A stretch of DNA of 11,108 bases from Actinomycetes bacterium. GTDB lineage: Bacteria; Actinomycetota; Actinomycetes; Mycobacteriales; Mycobacteriaceae. The stretch spans positions 1 through 11,108 of the forward strand of contig JAEWGK010000214.1 of assembly GCA_023388385.1 (NCBI GenBank), written 5' to 3'. Made by a program: the position numbers and the translations under genes. Under the pieces are notes generated by a model, which did not search any database, was not told where the DNA came from, and saw only the letters and a program-made list of their open reading frames with translations. Positions 1 to 7,056 of the stretch are shown here, piece by piece; position 1 is the stretch's first letter, and every line of letters begins with the position of its first letter.

Positions 1-1
1 G

Positions 2-1477
2 AACAACCCCGACCGGACGGAGGGGGCCGCGGCCCGGCCCGTCGACTCCGACCGCATCGATCCCGCCCCGGAGGTCCGCTCCGGGCTCGTCATCGGCATC
101 CTCGTCCTCGGGGTGATGGTGATGCTGCTCAACGAGACGCTGCTGTCCGTCGCCCTGCCGTACATCATGAAGGACTTCGGCATCACCGCGGCGACGGCGC
201 AGTGGCTGACCACGGGCTACATGCTGACGATGGCCATCGTCATCCCGACGACCGGGTACCTGCTCAACCGCTTCACGACGCGCCAGATGCTGGCCTTCGC
301 CCTTGGCGCGTTCTGCGTCGGCACTCTCGTCGCGGCGCTGGCGCCGGCGTTCTGGGCGCTCTTGCTCGCCCGCGTCGTGCAGGCCGCGGGCAACGCCATC
401 ATGCTGCCCCTGCTCATGACAGTCGTGCTCACCATCATCCCGCCGGCCCGGCGCGGCTTCGTCATGGGCATCATCGGCGTCGCCATCTCCGCCGCCCCGG
501 CTCTGGGGCCGACGCTGTCCGGCTTCATCCTGGAACACGCGACGTGGCACTGGCTGTTCTGGTTCATCCTGCCCGTCGGCGTCCTCATGCTCCTCGGCGG
601 CCTGGTGTTCCTGCGCAACGTCGGAGAGACGCGCCGCACGCACCTGGACGTCCCGTCCGTCATCCTGTCCGTCTTCGCCTTCGGCGGCCTGGTCTACGCC
701 ATCGGCGCGATGAGCCAGGTCATCGCGGGCGAGACGCGCATCCCGCTCATCGCCCTGGCCGTCGGCGTCGTCGGGCTGGCGCTGTTCGTCCGCCGCCAGA
801 TCCGCCTGCGCCGCGGCGACCGCGCGCTGCTGGACCTGCGTCCGCTGACCGTCCGCACGTTCACCCTGTCGTTGGCGGTCATCGCCATCGGCCTGGGCAT
901 GCTCATCGGCACCGTGACGGTGCTGCCGCTGCACCTGCAGAACGGCGTCGGCGTCTCGGCCCTGGCCACGGGCCTCATCGTTCTGCCGGGCGCCGTCGTC
1001 CAGGGCATCATCAGCCCGTTCGTCGGCCGCGTCTACGACTCGGTGGGCCCGCGCCCCCTCGTCATCCCGGGCGCGGCGCTCATGGCACTGGCGCTGTGGG
1101 TGTTCTCCTTCATGGGCGCGGGCTTCCCCGTCTGGCTGCTCATCGTCATGCACTGCGCCCTCTGCGCCGGCCTCGCGCTGGTCATGACCCCGCTGATGAC
1201 GCTGTCCCTGTCGGCCCTGCCGCAGGAGCTCTACGCCCACGGCTCCGCCATCCTCAACACGCTGCAGCAGCTGGCCGCGGCCCTCGGCGTCGCCGTCCTC
1301 ATCGGCGCGATGTCGGTGGGCCTCGGCTCCGCAGCCTCCGGCGGGGCGTCGCCCGCCGACGCCCAGTTCGCCGGCACGCACCTGGCGTTCACCGTCGGCG
1401 GCGTCGTCATGCTCGCCGCGTTCGCGCTGACGTTCCTCATCCGCAGGCCGACCCACGAGCACGCCGAGCTGCCCTAG
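2..1477 (+). CDS. MFS drug exporter, DHA2 (EmrB/LmrB-like) family, 5' end missing
   Basis: The frame is open to the left edge, so the start codon lies outside the window; 491 codons are visible, near the usual family length. The first visible stretch is hydrophilic (about residues 1-28). A GTG at 113 falls inside the first membrane helix and is not a credible start. The first helix runs into NETLLSVALP, the LmrB-like form of the family motif at the end of TM1, followed by AQWLTTGYML. ARVVQAAGNA and APALGPTLSGFI (antiporter motif C) follow at about nt 380-530. Roughly 14 hydrophobic segments can be counted, the last just before the basic C-terminus (LIRRP). The family exports drugs or other small amphipathic compounds in exchange for protons across the cytoplasmic membrane; the substrate cannot be read from sequence. 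It converges on the next gene. The family call is firm, any lincomycin-type specificity is a guess. Confidence 0.93.
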   Translation, partial: NNPDRTEGAAARPVDSDRIDPAPEVRSGLVIGILVLGVMVMLLNETLLSVALPYIMKDFGITAATAQWLTTGYMLTMAIVIPTTGYLLNRFTTRQMLAFALGAFCVGTLVAALAPAFWALLLARVVQAAGNAIMLPLLMTVVLTIIPPARRGFVMGIIGVAISAAPALGPTLSGFILEHATWHWLFWFILPVGVLMLLGGLVFLRNVGETRRTHLDVPSVILSVFAFGGLVYAIGAMSQVIAGETRIPLIALAVGVVGLALFVRRQIRLRRGDRALLDLRPLTVRTFTLSLAVIAIGLGMLIGTVTVLPLHLQNGVGVSALATGLIVLPGAVVQGIISPFVGRVYDSVGPRPLVIPGAALMALALWVFSFMGAGFPVWLLIVMHCALCAGLALVMTPLMTLSLSALPQELYAHGSAILNTLQQLAAALGVAVLIGAMSVGLGSAASGGASPADAQFAGTHLAFTVGGVVMLAAFALTFLIRRPTHEHAELP

Positions 1478-1492
1478 CGCCGCACCCGGCGG

Positions 1493-1510
1493 CCGCCCTG
1501 GCCCGGGCGG
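1493..1510. terminator. Possible weak hairpin between convergent genes
   Basis: The 96-base gap between the exporter stop and the stop of the YkuD-like gene contains a 6-bp inverted repeat, CCGCCC and GGGCGG with a 6-nt loop, 15 bases after the exporter stop. There is no T-tract on either strand. It could help terminate both genes, but in DNA this GC-rich a stem of this size can arise by chance. Confidence 0.25.
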
Positions 1511-1573
1511 GCGAGGCGGAGCACAGTCACCCCAACCGCGCCCGCAGAACCGCCCACCTGCAGGAGCCGCCCC

Positions 1574-2275
1574 CTAGAACAGCTGGACGGACTCCCCGAC
1601 ATCCAGGCGGTCGAAGAAGGTCGGCGCGTCGGGGACGTCCAGATGCACCGAGCCCTCGGACGGCGTGGTCAACGGCCCCTGCCGCAGCGCAAGGCCGTCG
1701 TAGGTGAGCAACACCGCGTAGGGCCGCGGCGGCAGGCCCCACTGCGGCGCGGGGTCGTCGACCTGCTTGTCGACGACGGTGAAGTCCCCGAGCGGCGTCG
1801 GGGTCTCGCGGCCGCCGACGGCGACGGGCACGGGCCCGTAGATGACCGTGCCGTCCTCCTGCAGCCACGCCATGAGGTTGGCGATGTCGACGCAGGCCGA
1901 CGCCTCCGGCCGGCAGCGGTTCTCCACCAGCGTGCCGTCGGGGTTGAGGTTCCATTCGGCGAGGCGGCGGTCGACGAACGTGACGACGGCCTCGCGGTCC
2001 CCCGGCCCCGCCGCGACGGCGTCGTCGCGCAGATCCTGCTCGCGGTGCGGGGGCAGGCGGACCTCGGTGAGCTCGTCGTCGACGATGGAGGTGATCTCCG
2101 CCACGGACAGCGGCGTCTTCGGGCCGACGGAAATCGACGCGTCGCCCTCGCCCCCGCCGAACAGCATGGAACCCGCGACCACGAGCGTAACGACGCCGGC
2201 GGCCGCGCAGAGGGCCGTCTCCCGCCCGCGGTCGCCGTGGAACCGGGATCCCAGGCGCATCGTCGTGTTCTTCAT
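1574..2275 (-). CDS. Membrane-anchored YkuD (L,D-transpeptidase)-like protein lacking the catalytic residues
   Basis: 233 residues from the ATG at 2275; an in-frame GTG at 2281 would add two. After a short basic N-terminus there is one hydrophobic segment (residues about 20-39), so the rest should face outside the membrane. Residues about 128-233 match an actinobacterial YkuD domain: VDIANLMAWLQEDG, then GPVPVAVGGRETPTPLGDF (146-164), then GLALRQGPLTTPSEGSVHL (194-212), ending in a typical VGESVQLF strand. In active enzymes the last motif reads about GIAFHEG...SHGCVRL. Here His is Arg198, the second His is Glu207, the nucleophile Cys is Ser209 and the Arg is His211, so cross-linking activity is not expected. 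Cys121 and Cys128 could form a disulfide. The gene starts 27 bases after glnE and may be read through from it. Fold assignment is good, role unknown: perhaps peptidoglycan binding or regulation of true transpeptidases. Confidence 0.85.
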   Translation of the reverse strand: MKNTTMRLGSRFHGDRGRETALCAAAGVVTLVVAGSMLFGGGEGDASISVGPKTPLSVAEITSIVDDELTEVRLPPHREQDLRDDAVAAGPGDREAVVTFVDRRLAEWNLNPDGTLVENRCRPEASACVDIANLMAWLQEDGTVIYGPVPVAVGGRETPTPLGDFTVVDKQVDDPAPQWGLPPRPYAVLLTYDGLALRQGPLTTPSEGSVHLDVPDAPTFFDRLDVGESVQLF

Positions 2276-2283
2276 CGCCACAG

Positions 2284-2289
2284 AATATA
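2284..2289 (-). promoter_or_regulatory. Candidate -10 element (TATATT) for the YkuD-like gene
   Basis: Read leftward, TATATT stands exactly 8 nt before the ATG at 2275, inside a rare AT-rich patch between the glnE stop and this gene. No Shine-Dalgarno sequence precedes the ATG. The spacing would put transcription start at or next to the ATG, giving a leaderless mRNA independent of glnE. No good -35 match is seen about 17 bases upstream, so this is a proposal. Confidence 0.45.
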
Positions 2290-2302
2290 ACCCGCCCCGC
2301 CG

Positions 2303-5300
2303 CTACTCGTGATCCGGGTTCTCCTCGCCCCAGAAGACCCGGTCGACGACGCGGCGGGCGCGGCGCGTCACGCGCAGGTAGTGCTCCAGGAACCCGGTGG
2401 AGTCCGATGGGTCCCAGCCCGCGGCGCCGGCCACCGGGGCCAGCTGCGGGCCGGGCTGCGGCAGCTGATCGTGGCGCTTGCCCTTCGCCAGGACCAGGGC
2501 GTTGCGGGCCCTGGTCGCGGTCAGCCACGCCTCACGCAGGGCGACGACGTCCTCGGCGGGGATGATCCCGGCCTCCTCGATGGCGTCGAGGCACTGCAGC
2601 GTCGACGTGTTGTGCAGCGCGGGGACCTCGTGGGCGTGCTGAAACGTCAGCAGCTGGACGGTCCACTCGATGTCCGTCAGCGCGCCGGAGCCGAGCTTCA
2701 CGTGGGTGCGACGGTTCGCGCCGCGCGGCAGCCGCTCGTTGTCGACGCGGGCCTTCATGCGGCGCACTTCGCGGACGATCTTGCCGTCGACGCCCTCGTC
2801 CGGGTACCGGAACCGGTCGATGCCGTGGAGGAACCGCAGGCCCAGGTCGCGATCGCCGGCGATCCACGTCGCGCGCAGCAGCGCCTGGCGCTCCCACGTC
2901 TCACCCCAGCGCTCGTAGTAGCGCAGATAGGACTCGAGGGTGCGCACGGGCGCACCGGACCGGCCCTCCGGGCGCAGGTCGAGGTCGACCTCCAGCGGCG
3001 GGTCCTGCGCCGGCTTCGCCAGCCGGCGGCGCATGCGGTCGCAGATGCCGATGGCCCAGCGCACGGCCTCGTTCTCGTCGAACGGTTCGTCGCCGTCGCC
3101 GTCCGCACCCGCGTCCGCCGGCTCCGGGCGCACCGGATCGCAGACGAACATCACGTCGGCATCGGAGCCGTAGCCCAGCTCGCCGCCGCCGAGGCGCCCC
3201 ATGCCGATGACGGCGATGCGCGCCGGCACCGTCCGCCCGGGGTTCTTCGCCTTCCACTCGCGGATCTCCGCCCGCAGCGCGGCCTCCAGGACGTTGTCCC
3301 ACACGAGGGACAGGGACTCGCAGACCTCGCGGACGTCCATGAGGCCCAGCAGGTCCGCCGAGGCGACGCGCGCCAGCTCGTTGCGGCGCAGCGCGCGGGC
3401 GACCGAGACCGCCCGCGCCGCGTCATCGTGGCGGCTGACGGAGGCGACGAGCGACCGGCCAACCGTCGTCGGGTCGGTGTTCATGAGCTTCGGGCCGGTG
3501 GCGTCGTCGCCGTAGAGCTTCACGCTGTCCGGTGCCGACAGCAGCAGCTGGGACACGTACGGGGAATTGCCCAGGACCTTCATCAGGCGCTGGCCGACGA
3601 TGCCCTCGTCGCGCAGCATGCGCAGGAACCACGTCTGGCCGTGCAGCGCATCCGACAGGCGGCGGTAGTTGAGCAGGCCCGCGTCGGGATCGGCGGTGCC
3701 GGACAGCCACTCCATGAGCGTCGGCAGCAGCATCGCCTGGATGCGCGCTTTGCGGGAGCCACCCGACGCCAGCGCCGTCAGGTGGTCGAACGCGCGATCC
3801 GGATAGCGATAGCCCAGCGCCGCCAGCTGGCGCTTCGCGGCCTCCGCGGACAGCTGCATCGTCCCGATGTCCTGCTCCGCCACGGAGTTCAGCAGCGGGC
3901 GGTAGAACAGCTTGCGGTGCAAGGTGCGGATCTGGACGGCGGTGTCGCGGACCTCCCGGATCAGCGCCTCGGCCGGGTCCTCGGTGCCGGACTGGCGGAT
4001 GCCGGCGGCGCGCGACAGCCAACGCAGCGCGACGTGGTCCGACTTCTCCGGCAGCGTGTGGGTGCGCCGCATCTTCTGCAGCTGCAGGCGGTGCTCCAGC
4101 AGGCGCATGAACTCGTAGCAGTGGATCAGGCTGTCGCCGTCGCCGCGGCCGACGTAGCCGGCCTCCACCAGGGCCTTCAACGCCGGGATCGTGGCGACGG
4201 GCCGCAGCGACTCGTCGTAGCGCCCGTGCACCATCTGCAGCAGCTGGACGGCGAACTCGACGTCGCGCAAGCCTCCGGGGCCGAGCTTCAGCTCGCGGGC
4301 CTGCAGGTCCTCCGGCACGTTCTCGATGACGCGCACGCGCATGGCCTGCACGTCGTCGACGAAGTCGTCGCGCTCCGACGCGGCCCAGACCATCGGCTCC
4401 AGCGCCCTGCGGTATTCGGCGCCGAGGTCCATGTCGCCCGTCATCGGCCGGCCCTTGAGCAGCGCCTGGAACTCCCACGTGTGCGCCCAGCGCTTGTAGT
4501 ACGCCAGGTGGCTGTCGAGGGTGCGCACGAGCGCACCGGACTTGCCCTCCGGGCGCAGCGCAGCATCGACCTCGAAGAAGCAGCGGCTGGACACGGCGAC
4601 GAACTCCGCGGCCAGGCGGGTGGCGCGGGCGTCGGCGGGTTCGGCGACGAAGATGACGTCGACGTCGGAGATGTAGTTCAGCTCCCGGGCGCCGCACTTG
4701 CCCATCGCGACGACGGCCAGGCGCGTCGACACCGGCTTCGTCGGAAAGATCGTGGCGACGGCCACCGCCAGCGCCGCGGTCAGCGCCGCGTCGGCGAGGT
4801 CCGACAGCATCCCGGAGACCTCGGTGAACGGCACCGGGGGCTGGCCGGCGCGGCGGGGGCCGCGCGGGTACGTGCCCGCCAGATCCGCGGCGGCGATGCG
4901 CATGATGAGGTTGCGGTACGTGCGCCTCATCGCGCGGTCGGCCTCGGTGCCGGTGATGGCGGCCCGGTACAGGCCCGGTCCCTCCAGATCGGGGGACGAC
5001 TCCGGCAGCGGCTTCGCATCGAGCTCCGCCGCGGCGGCGATGGACTCCTCGTCCGTCAGCACCGGCGTCTCGGGCCGGGCCTCGACGGCGGTGAGCATGT
5101 CGCGGAACATGTCCGCGCGCGTCGGCAGGTCCGCGGTGAGCAGCATCCACGTCGTGGGGTTGGCCACCAGGTGGTCGCCCAGCATGCTCGACGCGCCGAG
5201 GAGGGCGAAGATCCGCGTGCGCATCATCACCGTGCGGCGCATCGACGCATCGAGGGCCTGCCACGACGACCATTCGGGCACGGATCCGTCGTCACGCCCC

Positions 5301-5506
5301 GAATCCAACCGGGCCTTGAGCCGCACCAGCGCACCCAGCGCCAGGTTGGGGTCGGCGGCCCCGGCCAGGCCCCACAGCAGCTCGAGGGAGTCCTCGTTCC
5401 ACCACCCCAGCTCGGTCAGGTCCGCCATCGTGCGCTCGCCGTCGGCGAGGCCAAGGGCGGCGGGGCGGGGCAGCGCGCTGCGGGTCGTGCGCGGCCGGAT
5501 GCTCAT
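2303..5506 (-). CDS. glnE: Bifunctional glutamine synthetase adenylyltransferase/adenylyl-removing enzyme
   Basis: 1067 residues, in the range of corynebacterial GlnE. It attaches AMP to, and removes AMP from, a Tyr of type I glutamine synthetase in the cytoplasm, turning the enzyme down when nitrogen is plentiful. Two nucleotidyltransferase domains are intact. The N-terminal (deadenylylating) one has GKCGARELNYISDVDVIF at 269-286 with metal ligands Asp281 and Asp283, VDAALRPEGKSG at 313-324 and KLGPGGLRDVEF at 407-418. The C-terminal (adenylylating) one has GMGRLGGGELGYGSDADVMF at 768-787 with Asp782 and Asp784, DLDLRPEGRSGAPVRTL at 841-857 and KLGSGALTDIEW at 937-948. An acidic Asp/Gly-rich insert lies at about 796-813, right after the second active-site strand. 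The ATG is preceded by a strong AGGAGG. It follows glnA2 by 72 bases in the same direction. Its usual target, GlnA1, is not in the window. Confidence 0.98.
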   Translation of the reverse strand: MSIRPRTTRSALPRPAALGLADGERTMADLTELGWWNEDSLELLWGLAGAADPNLALGALVRLKARLDSGRDDGSVPEWSSWQALDASMRRTVMMRTRIFALLGASSMLGDHLVANPTTWMLLTADLPTRADMFRDMLTAVEARPETPVLTDEESIAAAAELDAKPLPESSPDLEGPGLYRAAITGTEADRAMRRTYRNLIMRIAAADLAGTYPRGPRRAGQPPVPFTEVSGMLSDLADAALTAALAVAVATIFPTKPVSTRLAVVAMGKCGARELNYISDVDVIFVAEPADARATRLAAEFVAVSSRCFFEVDAALRPEGKSGALVRTLDSHLAYYKRWAHTWEFQALLKGRPMTGDMDLGAEYRRALEPMVWAASERDDFVDDVQAMRVRVIENVPEDLQARELKLGPGGLRDVEFAVQLLQMVHGRYDESLRPVATIPALKALVEAGYVGRGDGDSLIHCYEFMRLLEHRLQLQKMRRTHTLPEKSDHVALRWLSRAAGIRQSGTEDPAEALIREVRDTAVQIRTLHRKLFYRPLLNSVAEQDIGTMQLSAEAAKRQLAALGYRYPDRAFDHLTALASGGSRKARIQAMLLPTLMEWLSGTADPDAGLLNYRRLSDALHGQTWFLRMLRDEGIVGQRLMKVLGNSPYVSQLLLSAPDSVKLYGDDATGPKLMNTDPTTVGRSLVASVSRHDDAARAVSVARALRRNELARVASADLLGLMDVREVCESLSLVWDNVLEAALRAEIREWKAKNPGRTVPARIAVIGMGRLGGGELGYGSDADVMFVCDPVRPEPADAGADGDGDEPFDENEAVRWAIGICDRMRRRLAKPAQDPPLEVDLDLRPEGRSGAPVRTLESYLRYYERWGETWERQALLRATWIAGDRDLGLRFLHGIDRFRYPDEGVDGKIVREVRRMKARVDNERLPRGANRRTHVKLGSGALTDIEWTVQLLTFQHAHEVPALHNTSTLQCLDAIEEAGIIPAEDVVALREAWLTATRARNALVLAKGKRHDQLPQPGPQLAPVAGAAGWDPSDSTGFLEHYLRVTRRARRVVDRVFWGEENPDHE

Positions 5507-5514
5507 CGCCGGTT

Positions 5515-5520
5515 CCTCCT
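5515..5520 (-). promoter_or_regulatory. Shine-Dalgarno of glnE (AGGAGG)
   Basis: A perfect AGGAGG lies 8 nt before the ATG at 5506. It fixes the start of glnE and contrasts with the SD-less starts of glnA2, panB and the CYTH-CHAD gene. It fits translation from an internal position of a glnA2-glnE transcript. Confidence 0.85.
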
Positions 5521-5533
5521 CCGGATGCGCCGC

Positions 5534-5560
5534 GGGCCGGCCTCCGTGCGGGGCCGGCCC
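5534..5560 (-). other. Intercistronic hairpin between glnA2 and glnE
   Basis: A perfect 9-bp inverted repeat, GGGCCGGCC and GGCCGGCCC, encloses a 9-nt loop and sits in the 72-base gap after the glnA2 stop and 13 bases upstream of the glnE Shine-Dalgarno. There is no U-tract after it, so it is more likely an mRNA-stability or partial-termination structure than a full terminator. Such an element could make glnE less abundant than glnA2; that role is inferred. Confidence 0.5.
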
Positions 5561-5578
5561 CGGGGCGCGGGGTCGTCT

Positions 5579-6919
5579 CTAGTAGTCCAGGTTATGCCGG
5601 AGCTCCCAGGACGTGACCTGGCTCTGGTAGTCGTGCCACTCACGCCACTTGTTCCGCAGGAAGAACTCGAAGACGTGGTCGCCCAGCGCGTCGGCGACAA
5701 GGTCGGAGCGCTCCATCTCCTTGAGCGCCTCCTCCAGCGACGTCGGCAGGTCGCGGTAGCCCAGCGCGCGGCGCTCGCGGCGGGTCATCTCGTTGATGTT
5801 GTCCTCCGCCTGCTCCTGCAGCTCGTAGCCCTCGGAGACGCCCTTGAGGCCGGCGGCCAGGACGACGGAGTACGCCAGGTACGGGTTGCACGCGGAGTCC
5901 AGCGAGCGCACCTCGACGCGGCGCGACGACGACTTGCCCGGCGAGTACATGGGCACGCGCACCAGGGCGGAGCGGTTGGCCATGCCCCACGTCGCGGCCG
6001 TCGGGGCCTCGTCGCCGAAGACGGTGCGCTTGTAGGAGTTCACCCACTGGTTGGTCACCGCGGAGATCTCCGGCGCGTGCACCAGGATGCCGGCGATGAA
6101 CGACCGTGCGGTCGCCGACAGCTGGAACTCGTCGTCCGGGTCGTGGAAGGCGTTGTCGTCGCCCTCGAACAGCGAGAAGTGGGTGTGCATGCCGGAGCCC
6201 GGCTGGTTCGCGAAGGGCTTGGGCATGAACGTCGCGCGCGCGCCATTGCGGATGGCCACCTGCTTCATCAGGTACCGGAACGTCATGACGTTGTCCGCCA
6301 TGGTCAGCGCCTCGGCGTAGCGCAGGTCGATCTCCTGCTGGCCCGGGGCGTTCTCGTGGTGCGAGAACTCGACCGGGATGCCCATGGCCTCCAGTGCGGT
6401 GATCGCGTGACGACGGAACCCCGGCGCCTTGTCGTGCACCGCCTGATCGAAGTAGCCGCCGTTGTCGGTGGGGACGGGCGGCTGGCCGTCGGTCCGCAGG
6501 GACTCGACCAGGAAGAATTCGATCTCCGGGTGGACCATCGGCGTGAAGCCCTGGTCCGCGGCGGCCTGAACCTGGCGGCGCAGGACGTGGCGCGGATCGG
6601 CCCAGCTGGGCTGGCCGTCCGGCATGGCGACGTCGCAGAACATGCGGGCGCTGTGCAGCTCATCATCGTCCTCGCGCCAGGGCAGGACCTGGAACGTCGA
6701 CGGGTCCGGCAGCGCCACCGTGTCGGCCTCGGACAGGCGGGAGAAGCCCTCGATGGCCGAACCGTCGAAGCCGATGCCCTCCTCGAAGGCTCCCTCCAGC
6801 TCGGCGGGCGCCACGGCAACGGACTTCAGTCTTCCGAGGATGTCCGTGAACCAGAGCCGGATGAACCGGATGTCACGCTCCTCCATCGTGCGCAGCACGA
6901 ATTCCTGTTGGCGGTTCAT
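5579..6919 (-). CDS. glnA2: Glutamine synthetase-like protein, GSI-alpha type (GlnA2)
   Basis: 446 residues, the short GSI-alpha length. The fold is complete: FDGSAIEGF at 51-59, metal ligands in PEIEFF at 131-136 (Glu132, Glu134), HHENAPGQQEIDLRYAEA at 187-204, the ATP-site MPKPFANQPGSGMHTH at 232-247 (His245), NSYKR at 294-298, NRSALVRVP at 315-323 and RRVEVRSLDSACNPYLA at 333-349. The family joins ammonia to glutamate with ATP. At the position of the adenylylated Tyr (NLY in GlnA1-type enzymes) it reads NIN, Asn376, so GlnE cannot modify it there. GlnA2 of C. glutamicum is reported to contribute little synthetase activity, and Streptomyces paralogues act as gamma-glutamylpolyamine synthetases, so ligation of glutamate to another amine is a real alternative. 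It is first in a leftward block with glnE, divergent from panB. The ATG lacks a well-spaced Shine-Dalgarno. Confidence 0.96.
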   Translation of the reverse strand: MNRQQEFVLRTMEERDIRFIRLWFTDILGRLKSVAVAPAELEGAFEEGIGFDGSAIEGFSRLSEADTVALPDPSTFQVLPWREDDDELHSARMFCDVAMPDGQPSWADPRHVLRRQVQAAADQGFTPMVHPEIEFFLVESLRTDGQPPVPTDNGGYFDQAVHDKAPGFRRHAITALEAMGIPVEFSHHENAPGQQEIDLRYAEALTMADNVMTFRYLMKQVAIRNGARATFMPKPFANQPGSGMHTHFSLFEGDDNAFHDPDDEFQLSATARSFIAGILVHAPEISAVTNQWVNSYKRTVFGDEAPTAATWGMANRSALVRVPMYSPGKSSSRRVEVRSLDSACNPYLAYSVVLAAGLKGVSEGYELQEQAEDNINEMTRRERRALGYRDLPTSLEEALKEMERSDLVADALGDHVFEFFLRNKWREWHDYQSQVTSWELRHNLDY

Positions 6920-6927
6920 GCCTTCCG

Positions 6928-6933
6928 ACCCTA
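6928..6933 (-). promoter_or_regulatory. Candidate -10 element (TAGGGT) of glnA2
   Basis: Read leftward, TAGGGT stands 8 nt before the glnA2 ATG, the spacing expected if the mRNA begins at the start codon. The only SD-like run (GGAAGG) is one base from the ATG, too close to work. A possible second promoter lies further out: TTGCCG (6982-6987) and TTAACG (6960-6965) 16 bases apart. Neither has been tested. Confidence 0.45.
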
Positions 6934-6938
6934 CGCGG

Positions 6939-6961
6939 CGAATCGCCGTGAAGGCGATTCG
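6939..6961. promoter_or_regulatory. 9-bp inverted repeat, candidate operator between glnA2 and panB
   Basis: CGAATCGCC and GGCGATTCG are perfect inverted copies separated by GTGAA. The repeat is 20 bases upstream of glnA2 and overlaps the spacer and -35 region of its proposed TAGGGT promoter, where a bound repressor would block polymerase. As RNA it could also form a stem if transcription starts at the outer promoter. It does not resemble the AmtR nitrogen-control box as I know it. The factor is unknown. Confidence 0.5.
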
Positions 6962-7040
6962 TTAACAGGCCGGAAACATGGCGGCAATACGGAGGTCGCG
7001 CGGGCCTGCATCACCCCAGGCCACGCAGCCCCGGGGCGCA

Positions 7041-7049
7041 TGGCAGACT
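7041..7049 (+). promoter_or_regulatory. Candidate extended -10 of panB (TGG-CAGACT)
   Basis: CAGACT with a TGN extension lies 7 nt before the panB ATG at 7057, and no Shine-Dalgarno sequence is visible, so a leaderless transcript is possible. The hexamer starts with C where T is expected, making this the weakest of the proposed promoters in the window. Confidence 0.3.
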
Positions 7050-7056
7050 TCGGGGC

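Noticed and set aside
113..1477. GTG at 113 (or ATG at 116) as the start of the MFS gene
   Set aside because: It would cut into the first transmembrane helix, and the same frame stays open with credible protein sequence to the left edge.
1574..2275. Calling the YkuD-like gene a pseudogene
   Set aside because: There is no frameshift or internal stop, the membrane anchor and full domain are present, and a promoter-like element precedes it. Loss of catalytic residues alone does not make it a broken gene.
6920..7056. AmtR nitrogen-control box upstream of glnA2
   Set aside because: I looked for the AT-rich CTAT-N6-ATAG type pattern and did not find it; the only clear symmetrical site is the unrelated CGAATCGCC repeat.
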